Part shown: one piece after another, positions 8,717-18,600 of the stretch | Layout of the letters: every line of letters starts with the position of its first letter | How positions within the stretch are numbered: the stretch's first letter is position 1 | From: Planctomycetota bacterium | GTDB taxonomy: Bacteria; Planctomycetota; PUPC01; JACPCR01 | NCBI GenBank assembly: GCA_016179685.1 | Contig: JACPCR010000071.1 | Coordinates: 49,259-113,258 of the forward strand | DNA length: 64,000 bases | Direction of reading: 5' to 3' | Program-made: the position numbers and the translations under genes | Notes under the pieces: model-generated | Seen by the model: only the letters and a program-made list of their open reading frames with translations | Told to the model about the DNA's origin: nothing | Databases searched by the model: none

Positions 8717-9174
8717 CGGACTTCGGGCTTCGACGCGCCGAAGGAAATCTTCCAGATCTTGTACTGCATCAGCAAATCCATCACTCTCTGGACATAGCCG
8801 TAATTGACGTCCTGGTCCGCCCGGATCAAGACGGGCCGGGTGGAGAATCCGCCCTCGCCCCTGGCCAGTTCCGCTTCCTTGTAGACAACCGCCCGGAGCG
8901 CCCGGTCGTTCCGGTCTTCACCTGCGACGATGTAGCGGACACCTGACCCGTCGCCGGCGGGCAGGACATTGATGACCAGGCGGTTGACCTCAGGCTTGTC
9001 ATCGGGTTTTGCCGCGTCGGCCTTGGGGAGGTGCAATTCGGCGATCTGGTCCTGCTTGGCCATTTCCGAGCAGACCATGAAGAAGATGAGAAGCTGGAAC
9101 GTGACGTCGATCATTGGCGTCAGGTTCAAATCGGCGATGCCAGAATCCGTATCGGCCTTAGGCTTGAGAGCCAT
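8713..9174 (-). CDS. exbD: ExbD/TolR family biopolymer transport protein (first copy)
   Basis: This 153-residue protein has the same layout as its neighbour: short N-terminus, the helix LNLTPMIDVTFQLLIFFMV with the proton-carrying Asp, and a periplasmic domain ending in a QYKIWKISFGA-type strand. It follows exbB by 67 bases on the same strand. It is clearly diverged from the second copy outside the helix, so this is not a recent tandem duplication. It should form the channel with the upstream ExbB/TolQ. Confidence 0.9.
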   Translation of the reverse strand: MALKPKADTDSGIADLNLTPMIDVTFQLLIFFMVCSEMAKQDQIAELHLPKADAAKPDDKPEVNRLVINVLPAGDGSGVRYIVAGEDRNDRALRAVVYKEAELARGEGGFSTRPVLIRADQDVNYGYVQRVMDLLMQYKIWKISFGASKPEVR

Positions 9175-9241
9175 GTTCGGTACTCACGAAGAAAGCGCTA
9201 AAGGGCTCATTACAGCGTCGTCAAAGGGCATGCCTGGCGGC

Positions 9242-10069
9242 CTACTTGCCCTTGAAGCGTTCCATCAGCTCGTTTCCGGTGACGGCAGCTTCCATGACCA
9301 GTTTGGTGACCCGATTCTTCAGGAACATGTGAAAGGAGACCATGGGGATGGCCACGATCAGTCCCTGGAGCGTGGTGACGAGGGCCAGGGAGATGGAGTC
9401 GGCCAGCTCGGATGGCTTGGGCGCCCCGCCCGAGGCCGCAATCTGCTGGAAGGCCATGACCATCCCCTGGACGGTGCCGAGCAGGCCGAGCATGGGGCCG
9501 ACGTTGGCGATCAGGTTGAGGTAGTTGATTTTCTGATGGAGATGGGTAGCGCCCTCTTCGAGGGCCGCGCCCATGGAATCCATGATGGCGTCGTAGCCTC
9601 CGGCGATCTTGGAGAGGCCGGCCCCGATCATGTTCGTCAACAGGTTTTGTTCCGCGTCGCAAAGTTCCAGGGCCTCTTCATAGTTTTCTTCCTGGAAGAG
9701 GCGTTCCACCTCGTCGATGATGTCCCTGGGCATCAGGACCGAACGCCGGAGGGAATAGAAGTTTTCGAAGACGATTCCGAGGCCGACGACGGAAAGGGCC
9801 ATGATGAGGTATCCGACGGTACCGCCAGCCTCCATGAGCTCCCAGAGGGTCATGCCGAACGCCGCTTCCACCATGCCGCCGCCCTCGCCGGGCTTCTTCT
9901 TAGGCGAGCCACCGCCGCCTTCAGGGGCCGCCGGCTTGGTGTCGCCTCCGCCGGCCGGCGCGGCCGTCTCACCACCGCCCGGAGGCGCATCCTCGGACCA
10001 GACGATGGCTGTGCCGATGCCCAGAAATAACACGGACACCACGAGGCTGCAGACCAATAGGCGGTTCAC
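9242..10069 (-). CDS. exbB: MotA/TolQ/ExbB proton channel family protein
   Basis: The 275-residue inner-membrane protein has an N-terminal signal-like helix, a Gly/Pro/Ala-rich linker (residues about 27-65) and then the ExbB core: a helix around GTVGYLIMALSVVGLGIVF, a cytoplasmic helical region and the paired helices holding ANVGPMLGLLGTVQGMV and LALVTTLQGLIVAIPM. These are the conserved proton-channel helices. The extra leader and linker before the first core helix are typical of ExbB variants in secretin-like or Planctomycetes clusters. It is followed by two exbD genes and preceded by the TPR-SH3 gene 113 bases upstream. Confidence 0.92.
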   Translation of the reverse strand: MNRLLVCSLVVSVLFLGIGTAIVWSEDAPPGGGETAAPAGGGDTKPAAPEGGGGSPKKKPGEGGGMVEAAFGMTLWELMEAGGTVGYLIMALSVVGLGIVFENFYSLRRSVLMPRDIIDEVERLFQEENYEEALELCDAEQNLLTNMIGAGLSKIAGGYDAIMDSMGAALEEGATHLHQKINYLNLIANVGPMLGLLGTVQGMVMAFQQIAASGGAPKPSELADSISLALVTTLQGLIVAIPMVSFHMFLKNRVTKLVMEAAVTGNELMERFKGK

Positions 10070-10182
10070 GTCAGGGCCTCCTTACTTACAGACATCTCCC
10101 TGGCCAGTCACCGGACGAGTCAGAGGCAAGCCCGGACCGCCAGAAAGAGAAGAGTTTATCGACTCCAAACCCAAATTTCAAT

Positions 10183-11805
10183 TCATGGGGAAAGTTTGAC
10201 GTCCTTGGCGCTGATCCATCCAAGAATTTTCTTTCCACCGGCAGTCACTTCAATCCGATACCATCCTCTTCGCTCCTCGAGCACGGGATAGGTCTCGCCC
10301 TGCTTGACCTGGGCGACCTCGGCTGAGCCGCTGAAGACCTTGGCCTTGTCCGTGACGACGGTCACCGTGCCCTTGCCTGCCGGCACGGGCTCTGGCGTCT
10401 TCACCTCGATGGGCTCGGCCGTTCCACCTCCGGCCTCTCCGGGCTCTCCGGCCTGGCGAATCTGGCCGAGGCTCTTCTTGATCCAGCCGGACTTCCCATC
10501 GGCGAGGGTGATCTGGACCCACTCGCCCCGGTCGTCGGAGATGACGTAGGTCTCCCCCTTCTTGGCGTTCCCGACCACCTTTTCGCCCAAGTGAACCGTC
10601 GTATCGGCGCTGAGAACGATCTGGGGCCGGCCTGAGGAAGCCGCTCCGGCCGATCCGCCCCCATTCCCCTCTCCCGCGCCTCCGCCTTGGACGATTTCGA
10701 CTTTGGGCTCGCTTCCGGAGTCGGGGTAATTCTGTTTGTAGAGATTCACGTATTCCGCGGCCCGCTTCTTGTCTCCGGCCTGATTGAAACACTCGACGCA
10801 GCGTTTCAGGGCGTATTGATGCTGGCCTGATTCATGGAAGTAGACCGTAGCGACTCTCAGGTAGTCCCACAGGGCTCTCTGGTGCTCTTTAGCGGCGAAG
10901 AAGCAATCGGCCCGGCCGTTATAGGCTTCTGCGAGGCCTTTCCGAGCTTCCCGGGCGCCCTGGATGAGCTGGGAGAACCACTGGACGGCCTCGTCACGGC
11001 GGCCCTGGGTGCTCAGGACCTTGCCTTTTCGCGTCTTGGCCCGGAAGAGAATTTCCTTGTAATTTTCATCCTTAAAGTCCGCCGATTTTTCCATGGTGTC
11101 CATGATGCCTTCATAAATCTTGAGTGCTTCTTCGAGGCGGCTTTCGTGCAGGGCCTGATTGCCGGAGGCGAGAAAGCTCAGGGCCTCCGACTCCCGCGCC
11201 AGACCTTTTCCCAGGCTTCCGAGGAGTTTCCAGCGCGGCCCGTATTCACCGGACTCCAGCTTCTCATAGGCCTCGAGGGCCTTGGCGAACTGATCGCCGC
11301 CCATGGCCAGGTAGGTCAGCGCCATGCCCTCGAGCGTCGAGGGCACGAGCCTCGACTTGGGGGCAGTATCGAGGACCTTCTGGTAGTCCCGGAGCGCCTC
11401 GGGGTACTTCCCGAGGTTGCGCTCGCATTCGGCCATGCCGAAGGGGACGTAGACTTGCAGCCAGGGACGCGCCTTTTCGCCCGAGGACTCGGCAAACTTT
11501 TCGAGCGCCTTCTGATGCTTCCCGCGCTCCAGGAACGTCCGGGCGCTATTGAAAGAGAGCGGCTCATCACCATAAATCACGGCCACCACGTGATCGGCCG
11601 GAAAGTTGGAGACCATCTGCCCGCCATCCGGTCCGCCGGGAATGGAGAAGACGACCTTGGTGTATTCATCGGCGGTGATGATGACCTGCTCCGTTCGAAG
11701 GCCGTTGCGCCGGACCAGCGTATCAGAGGCCGTTTCGGCCTGGAGCGTGGTGGGCCGGGCGGGAAGGAGCGCCAGGCATACAAGGATCAGTCGAGTACGG
11801 CTCAT
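10183..11805 (-). CDS. Secreted TPR protein with two C-terminal bacterial SH3-like domains
   Basis: The 540-residue product starts with a signal peptide (MSRTRLILVCLALLPARP, cut near TTLQA). Residues about 80-370 form tetratricopeptide-type helical pairs. After a Gly/Ala-rich linker come two SH3b-like domains, one around VVGNAKKGETYVISDDRGEWVQI and a last one around GWYRIEVTAGGKKILGWIS. SH3b domains often bind peptidoglycan. The ATG at 11805 is chosen because it starts the signal peptide; the track start at 11877 overlaps the upstream gene. It lies between the large TPR gene and exbB, so it may hold the periplasmic side of the ExbBD/secretin assembly. Confidence 0.75.
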   Translation of the reverse strand: MSRTRLILVCLALLPARPTTLQAETASDTLVRRNGLRTEQVIITADEYTKVVFSIPGGPDGGQMVSNFPADHVVAVIYGDEPLSFNSARTFLERGKHQKALEKFAESSGEKARPWLQVYVPFGMAECERNLGKYPEALRDYQKVLDTAPKSRLVPSTLEGMALTYLAMGGDQFAKALEAYEKLESGEYGPRWKLLGSLGKGLARESEALSFLASGNQALHESRLEEALKIYEGIMDTMEKSADFKDENYKEILFRAKTRKGKVLSTQGRRDEAVQWFSQLIQGAREARKGLAEAYNGRADCFFAAKEHQRALWDYLRVATVYFHESGQHQYALKRCVECFNQAGDKKRAAEYVNLYKQNYPDSGSEPKVEIVQGGGAGEGNGGGSAGAASSGRPQIVLSADTTVHLGEKVVGNAKKGETYVISDDRGEWVQITLADGKSGWIKKSLGQIRQAGEPGEAGGGTAEPIEVKTPEPVPAGKGTVTVVTDKAKVFSGSAEVAQVKQGETYPVLEERRGWYRIEVTAGGKKILGWISAKDVKLSP

Positions 11806-11866
11806 GGTGTGCCGAAAGTCCTGGAAGGGAACAAGAAGAACAAAACGAACCTGACGGGCGCGGCAT

Positions 11867-14800
11867 TCAGGCTGCAAGCTTCTTCAACAGCTCGCCGATC
11901 TTCTGGGTGTTCTCGGCATCGTTCTTGAACACCTCTTTGAGGCGGTTGAGCAGGTCAACGAATCTCGGCTTCCAGTCGGGGCCTCCCATGCTCGGATACA
12001 TGAGGCCGGTGGAGAGGAGGTGTTTCAGGCTTCCGGCGTAGTCCTTCTTGGCGTAAAGGACATCCCCGATTTCATAGACTGCTTCCCACCAGTCCTTGGT
12101 TTCCTGCTGGATGCTGTTGCGGTAGCTTGCCCAGTTCGTGATGGCCTTATCGAACTCGCCCATGGCCTTGAAGCAGGCCCCGAGCTTGGGTTTCATCAGG
12201 AAGCGCTTATCGTCGTCTTTCTCGGCGTATGCCGCCTCGATGAGCTGGAGATAAGTGAGGGCATCCTTGTAGGCCTTGCAATTGAAGAGGGCCAGGCCCA
12301 AACGGTACTTGACGTCGAACACACGCTCCGCCTCCTTGGGGTCGTTGCCATAATTCTTAAGAAAAAACTGGTAGTAACGGACGGCCTTGTCAAAAACATT
12401 GTTGAAGTAGTAGGTATCCCCGGTAAAGAGGTAGATGCTCGGGTCCTGCTGGGGCACTTTTTCCACGAGCTGCCCATACAGCTCCGCGGCCTTGATTCTC
12501 AGCTCATTGGCCTGCTTATCGAGCGCATCCGACTCAGCGGCCTTTCCTTCCTCTTTGAGGGTCTTGGCCTGCTGGGCGAGCGCCTCGGCGGCCTTGGTCT
12601 TGTCCTGGGCTACATACTTGAACGCGTTGGCCAGATCCTTGAAATCCGGATAGGACAGGAGCTTGCCCAGCATTTCCTCAGCTCCGGCCAGGTCCTTCAT
12701 CTCGCTGAAGGCCTTGAGCCTGAGGTTGAACACCTGCGGGAACAACTCCGCCTGGTCCTTCCGAGTCAGGTACGCCGTGAACTCTTCAGCGTAGCGGTCG
12801 GTGGCCTCGATCACCTTCTTAGCGTCCTCGACCCTCTTCTCGGGCGCATCGGCAATCGTCAGGGCACGGATCAGGTAGAGATTTGCGAGCCGGAAGACGG
12901 ACTTGGCCTGCGATTCCTTGCGGCGCTTCCGGGTCTGGTCGTCGGGCGGCTCCTGCGTCTCGACCCACCCGATGTATCCAGTAATCTTGTCGAGGCTGTC
13001 CGTCAGGACCTGCCGGGCCTCATCCGTTGTTCCTTTTTTCTCGTTGTAGAGCTGGTAGAAGTGATTGGAATGGCAGACGCTTTCGAGGTAAATCGCCTGT
13101 TCGTAAAAGCGGGAGACCTGGGGCACCTTGGCGAATTCGACCGCGGCCTGGGCGAAATCCCCGCGAGCGTAGAGAAGCTGAGCGATGAAATACTGGCAAT
13201 CCGCCGCCTTCTCATGTTCCGGGAACAGGGTGATGAAGTCCCGAAGGGTCTCCTCGTAGAAGTAGCCCTCGACCTGGTTTTCCGGCGGCTTCTTGGTCTT
13301 GTAGATTTGCCCGTGGACGATGGTGCTCAGGTAACCGGCTTTCTGGCCCTTCGGGTCCTTGGGAAAGTATCGGGCGCAGGCGTTCCAGGCCAAGGCGGCC
13401 TCGTGAAGCCGGTTGGTCGCATGATAGGCCACACCCATTTTGTACCAGGAGTCCACCAGCTTGTCGTCGTCCATTTCCTCCTTCCCGCGGTTCTCGTCCA
13501 TTTCGCCGAGGGCAGTGAATTTCTGGAAGGCCCGGACAGCCTGATCGTAGAGGGTGACCTGCTCGGTTGAATTCTTGACGGCCTGGTATCCCTCGATGAA
13601 GGAGTAGATGCCTTCCGCGTAGAACAGGATGGGGGTATCTTCGCCGATGAATTCCTTCCAATCCTTGGCCCACTGGGCGAGAAGCTGGGTGGCCTTGTAC
13701 GCCCAGGCGTCGTCCCCCTCTGCGACGGTGACGGCGTGGCTCAGGCCCCGGCTGAACTTAGGCATCCATTCCTTCCGTTTTTCCTGCTTGTCTCGGAGTT
13801 CTTTGGCCCAGCCGACGAGGCCTTCCGAGACCAGGAGCTTGGCCGCCTTGCCCAGCTCATCGTTGTCCACGCCCTTGAATCGGGTGAACATGCCCAGAAA
13901 TATCTTCATGGGCCGCTTCTCCCAGTCGGCCTTCTTGACGATGTTGGTGGTCACCCCGTTCATCTCACGCACCACCGCCGCCGTGGTCCCGTACTTCTTG
14001 GCGATCCCTTCTATGCCGTCCTTCTCGTCCTCCTTGGTCACGGTATGATTGAGCCCTTCGAGGGTATAGACGACCATGGGATAATTCTTGGCGTCCATGG
14101 CGCACATGGCCTTGCGGAAGTAGGTCTTTTGGATAACGTCATTGATGGCCTCGTGGTCCTTCTGGGCGAGGTTTTCGTCGAACTTCTTGAAGGCGTCATC
14201 GTATTTCTTAAGGAGGTGGTAGCAGTAGCCCTCGAGCATCACGGCATACTTGCCGATCACCCAGCTTCCATACATGGGATGCCCGCCCATGCTCTTGAAA
14301 TTCTTTGCGGCCTCCTCGAGGGCCTTCGTCCCGTCCGGCGTGCCGGGGCCGTGTATCTCGCCCAGGACCTGTTGTGCGAGATACCACTCGAACTGAGCCC
14401 GGACCATTTCCTCTTCCACTTCCGTCTTCTGCTTGTCCAACTTCTCCCGTTTTTCCTGCTCGTTGGCCTTCTGGAGGTCTTCGATCAGTTTCATCTTGAG
14501 GGCCTCGTTGGCCTTGGCCATCTTTGAGAAGTATTCGATAGCTTCCTGGAGAAGCTTGACCGCATCCTTCTTGTCCTTGTCGATCTCCAGCCTGAATTCC
14601 TTCCGCTTCTTCTCGTTCTGGGCCTCCGTCGCCTTCTCCTCGGCCGTCAACTGCTTCTGAGGGTCCGGAGGGGGACCGATCTTGTTGAGGTCCTCCTCCA
14701 CCTTTTCCCAATGCTTCTTGAGCGTCATCGCCCGTTCCTTGAGGATCGTTCCGATCTTGAACTGGCTCTTGGAGGCCCGTTCATCCTGAGGAGCCGAGGC

Positions 14801-15145
14801 CAGGCCATCCTTGTGGCATTGGAGCGCCTTGCCCAGAAGCTCCTCGCTCCGGTCGGTCTTTGACACGGCGGGCACATTGGGGTCCTTCATCACGTCCCGC
14901 GCCCACTCCTCGTAGAGATCGGCCCGGCCGAACTGAAGGACGCCCCTTTCCTCCTTGCTGAGGCCGGGCCACCCGAGGACGGAATCGAAATGTTTTTCTG
15001 CAAGGTCGAAGTATCTGCGCTTCCTCAAGCCCTCAGCGAACTGGATTTCCGGCGACAAATCCGCCGCCAGGACGAGGGGGAGGGCGGCGGGGCAGAGCCA
15101 CGACACGAGCAGCAGTAGGATGCGGGAGATGGGCACGGCTCTCAT
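11867..15145 (-). CDS. Large secreted TPR-repeat protein
   Basis: The 1,092-residue protein has a signal peptide (ISRILLLLVSWLCPAALPLVLA) and then an almost wholly helical, charged chain with many TPR-like pairs (AEKHFDSVLG, ALFNCKAYKDALTYL, FDKAVRYYQFFLKNYG). No catalytic motif was seen. A short LysM-like phrase (GIAKKYGTTAAVVREMNG) occurs near residue 375 but is isolated. The gene ends 61 bases before the TPR-SH3 gene and starts about 470 bases after the secretin stop, so it may have its own promoter. Its likely role is a periplasmic scaffold for the neighbouring secretin and ExbBD proteins; this is inferred from position. Confidence 0.75.
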   Translation of the reverse strand: MRAVPISRILLLLVSWLCPAALPLVLAADLSPEIQFAEGLRKRRYFDLAEKHFDSVLGWPGLSKEERGVLQFGRADLYEEWARDVMKDPNVPAVSKTDRSEELLGKALQCHKDGLASAPQDERASKSQFKIGTILKERAMTLKKHWEKVEEDLNKIGPPPDPQKQLTAEEKATEAQNEKKRKEFRLEIDKDKKDAVKLLQEAIEYFSKMAKANEALKMKLIEDLQKANEQEKREKLDKQKTEVEEEMVRAQFEWYLAQQVLGEIHGPGTPDGTKALEEAAKNFKSMGGHPMYGSWVIGKYAVMLEGYCYHLLKKYDDAFKKFDENLAQKDHEAINDVIQKTYFRKAMCAMDAKNYPMVVYTLEGLNHTVTKEDEKDGIEGIAKKYGTTAAVVREMNGVTTNIVKKADWEKRPMKIFLGMFTRFKGVDNDELGKAAKLLVSEGLVGWAKELRDKQEKRKEWMPKFSRGLSHAVTVAEGDDAWAYKATQLLAQWAKDWKEFIGEDTPILFYAEGIYSFIEGYQAVKNSTEQVTLYDQAVRAFQKFTALGEMDENRGKEEMDDDKLVDSWYKMGVAYHATNRLHEAALAWNACARYFPKDPKGQKAGYLSTIVHGQIYKTKKPPENQVEGYFYEETLRDFITLFPEHEKAADCQYFIAQLLYARGDFAQAAVEFAKVPQVSRFYEQAIYLESVCHSNHFYQLYNEKKGTTDEARQVLTDSLDKITGYIGWVETQEPPDDQTRKRRKESQAKSVFRLANLYLIRALTIADAPEKRVEDAKKVIEATDRYAEEFTAYLTRKDQAELFPQVFNLRLKAFSEMKDLAGAEEMLGKLLSYPDFKDLANAFKYVAQDKTKAAEALAQQAKTLKEEGKAAESDALDKQANELRIKAAELYGQLVEKVPQQDPSIYLFTGDTYYFNNVFDKAVRYYQFFLKNYGNDPKEAERVFDVKYRLGLALFNCKAYKDALTYLQLIEAAYAEKDDDKRFLMKPKLGACFKAMGEFDKAITNWASYRNSIQQETKDWWEAVYEIGDVLYAKKDYAGSLKHLLSTGLMYPSMGGPDWKPRFVDLLNRLKEVFKNDAENTQKIGELLKKLAA

Positions 15146-15347
15146 GGTGGGCAGAACGGCGAATAGGGGAAAGGAGACGGAAGGCGGTGCGACCCTGTAG
15201 CTGGGGACCGCAACGTATTACTTACTTAGCAGAAAGTGATTGAAGATGCCAGTCTATTATGTGTTTACCGACCGGAAAGGCAAGCATGTCCTTGGGAGTG
15301 CAAGCGCATTGGGGGCGAGTGATACGCAGCCCGACAAACTTAGGAAA

Positions 15348-15441
15348 GGTGTCAGGTTTCAGGTTTCAGGAAGCCCCCGACACACCATGAGCTCCGAGGA
15401 CTCATCCGGCATCAAGGCGGTGTCGGGTGTCGGGTTTCAGG
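15348..15441. repeat. Dispersed short-repeat phrase, family C (two copies)
   Basis: The phrase GGTGTCAGGTTTCAGG is followed by another heptamer GGTTTCA, and a diverged copy GTGTCGGGTTTCAGG follows at about 15427-15441. The reverse complement of the same phrase (CCTGAACCCTGAACC...TGACACC) occurs near 49975 and 52255, both directly after genes. Confidence 0.5.
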
Positions 15442-15516
15442 AAGCCTTCGGCACTCGATGCCCATGCAACCATCAGAAACTGTCCGGCAGGGACGAAGAG
15501 GTGTCGCTCCAAAAAG

Positions 15517-15544
15517 AAATCCTTGCCTCACGAGGCAAGGATTT
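15517..15544 (-). terminator. Intrinsic terminator after the secretin gene
   Basis: A perfect 12-bp stem (AAATCCTTGCCT with AGGCAAGGATTT) closes a four-base loop. Read on the minus strand it is followed by CTTTTT, as expected for a rho-independent terminator 70-100 bases after the secretin stop. Confidence 0.75.
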
Positions 15545-15580
15545 CCTGAATTTCGACCTCTCCATTTCCGTATCGATTCT

Positions 15581-15615
15581 GAAATCCGCGAAGCCAGAAG
15601 GGCGCAGCGGATTTC
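15581..15615 (-). terminator. Second hairpin directly after the secretin stop
   Basis: GAAATCCGC (15581-15589) and GCGGATTTC (15607-15615) form a 9-bp stem ending one base before the TAG stop of the secretin gene. There is no clear T-run, so it probably acts with the stronger hairpin further down. Confidence 0.5.
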
Positions 15616-15616
15616 A

Positions 15617-18600
15617 CTAACCTGCTTCGGGTTCCATCTCCTCACGGATCAGGATGTTGGCGCGGATCATGATGAGCAGGTAGCGCTTGAGCCGGCGCTT
15701 GTTCTTCTGGCCGACGAAGAGGCTGAGCACGGGGATGCGGTCGATGAAGGGGACGGAGGACTTCTGCATTTCGTCGTTGGAATCGATGAGTCCGCCGATG
15801 ACGAGCGTGCCACCGTCCGGCACCGAGACGGAGGTCTGGATGATCTTGATGCTCTGCTCAGGGAGCTGGATAGGCGCTATCAAGGGGTTGCCTGCCGCGT
15901 CGAGCCCGAGGGTCAGGTCCAGCCGGCCGATATCGATGATGTCCTCGACCTGGGGCTGGAGGTCGAGGGTGACGTAGCGTTTATCGGAACTGACGGTGGG
16001 CCGGACGAGGAGGTTGACGCCTTCCTCGATGGTACCGATGGTGAAGTCAAGGGCGGTGCTGGTGGTCTGACCACCGCTGGTGGTCGTGGCCTCGACGTCC
16101 TCGATAAACCGCACCTGGGTGACCACGGCGATACGGGCCTGTTGGCCGTTGAAGCAGGTCAGCTCGGGCGCCAGGAGGGTATTGATTTCCTGGTTTTCCG
16201 TAGCGGCCTGGATGACCATCTGGGCCTGGAAATCGGTGAAGTAGCCGATCGACCCGGCGAAGCCGGTGACGCTGGTGTTGTCGAAGAGGCTCGGGGCGGG
16301 GTCGACCGTACTCTGGATGCTTCCCTGGAGGTCGGTTAAGCGGTTACCCATGTCGGTCTGGTCCAACTGTGGCCAGGAGACGCCGACGGAGCGCAGGAAA
16401 TTCTCGGTGACCTCGATGAAGCGAGCGGTGATATGGACCTGGATGGCGGCGGACTCGCGGAATCGGGAGAGGAGGTCCTCGATCTGGCGGTGGATATCCG
16501 GCGTCTGCACGATGACGAGCTTGCCGCGGGTATAGCTGATGGTCCCGCCGGCGGCGCCCTCCTCCTCACCGCCGCCTTCGCTCCAGCTCGATGGAGCGAC
16601 GGTGGTCTTGATGAACTCCACGAGATCGTCTCCCGTGAAGGATTCTGCGCCTTCACCGTCACCGCCGCCGAAGAGGTCGTCGCCGCCGCCGCCACCACCA
16701 CCACCACCTTCCGAAATGGTGGGCAATCCGGTCCCCGTGAAATCGGGGATCGTGGCCAGGAGGTCGCGGACGTCATAGAGCCTCATGACGACCTTGTCCG
16801 TGATCCCTTCCTTGGTCGAGATGAAGATGGCCTCATCCTTGAGGGTGTAACTGAGATTCACGAGGCGGAGAATCCATTCGATGGCCGCTCCCAGGCGCAT
16901 GTCGTTCACCTTCAACGTCACCGGCGTGTCCTGTCCGGCCACCGCCTTCGGATCGAGGACGAAGTTGGCCCCCGTGAGGTTATTGAGGAATTGGACGACA
17001 TCGACCAGCGGCGTATCCACGAAATCGAAGGAGATTCTTTTTTCCATCTGGGACTTGATATTTCTTTTCCATTCCGGCTCCTCTTCCTCGGTAATGACGG
17101 AAGTGGGCCGCTTGGCGATGATGTCTTTCCAGTCCGCCGGATACTCCATGAGGGGCCCCTGCGGCGTGCTTTCATCGGTGACACGCGTCATCAGCTCATC
17201 CCCGCCGAGGCGAGCCTTGACGACCGACTCGGCATAGCGGTTATCTCGGATGGCCCGGTCGAGCTGGGCGAGAAGCCCGCGGGCCGTCGCGTTCATGGGG
17301 TCCCGGGCCAGCAGCTCCTTCAGATGTTCCTCGGCCAGGCCGTAGTTCTCCTGTTCCATCTGTATCCGGGCGCGGGCGAGGAGCTGATCGATCTCCCTTT
17401 CCTTCCGCTTTCCGGCCTCTTCCCTCTGCTGCTCGGCGACCTTCCGGGCCTGGTCATCGCGGATACTCGCCTGTTTCGCGTCTTCCCGGGCCTTCAGCTC
17501 GCGGACCTCCGAGTACTTGAGATTCACGTCCTCTCTAAAGAACTTTAACTCCTCGTTCTCTGGCAGGGTCCGGAGGATTTCCTTGACCTTATCCAAGCGG
17601 TCGATGGCTTCATCGTACTTCTCGTTCTGGACGAGGTCGCTGGCCTCGCGGAACAGCTTCTGCATCTCCGTCGTGTTCATTTCGATGACGACCCTCCGCT
17701 CCTCGCCTTCCCGGATGAGGACTTCCTCGGGGGTGACCTCCTCGATCCCCTTACTCTTTCTGAGCTTGGCCTTGAGCATGAGGACTTTTTCGCTCTTCGG
17801 ATCGATTTTTTCCGCCTGCAGGAGCAGCTCGCCGGCCTTGGCCCAATCGCTGACGGACAGGCGCTGCTCGGCCTGGTCGCACAGCGTATTGATCTGGAAC
17901 TGCTGCTCCTGCCGCCGGATATTGATGGTCGTGGCGAGCTTACTGAGGAGTTCCATGGCTTCCATGTATTCGGCGGGGTCCACGCCTTCGGGCGGCGGCC
18001 CCATCTCGATCACCTCGGTGCCCATCTCCTGCTGGCGGCGGCTCAGACGGATATCGGCCAAAAGCTGGGTCGCCTCGGGCGTTCGGGCTTCCAGAGCGAT
18101 CACCTGGTTCACGAGGCGTTCCGCCTCGTCGAACCGGCCGGCCTTCTTGAGGCTATCGGCCTCCTTGAACCACTGGGCGACCATTTCGAGGCGCTGCTGT
18201 TTCTGAGCTTCCGTTGCCTGGATGAGGGCCTGGCGGGGTCCTTCGGTCTGCCCGAGCAGCCGTTTCTGCATGGCGAGGGCGCGCCGGTGCTCCGGGTCCG
18301 CCTTCAGGGCTTCATCGACCTTGGCGAGGGCTTCATCGAACTTATTCAGGGCTTCGAGGTCTGCGGCTTCCGTGAGCAGGACCTGAATCTGCTGTTCCTT
18401 TTCCCGTACTTGCAGGTTACGGGCGTCGCGCTGTCTCCAGACCTCCTCGTTGGCCCGGACTTCTTCGAGGAGCTTCTTGGCCTTCTTGTTTTCGGGGTCC
18501 CAGACCAGGATGGCCTCGTAGGCCGCCTGCTCGGCCTTGTAATCGCCGTCGAGGTGAGCCACCTGCGCCGCGGCGAACAATTCATCTACCTTGCTCGCAT

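Larger units (their letters stand above)
15146..15616. other. Intergenic region between the secretin gene and the TPR gene
   Basis: About 470 bases without a supported gene. It holds two hairpins just after the secretin stop (listed separately), a family-C phrase with tandem GGTTTCA repeats near 15348-15370 and a second diverged copy near 15421-15441. The part next to the TPR start (15146-15240) may carry its promoter, but no clear -35/-10 pair was found. Confidence 0.4.

Noticed and set aside
13882-14030. LysM domain in the large TPR protein
   Set aside because: The phrase GIAKKYGTTAAVVREMNG is LysM-like but lacks the rest of the fold signature and stands alone in a TPR context.
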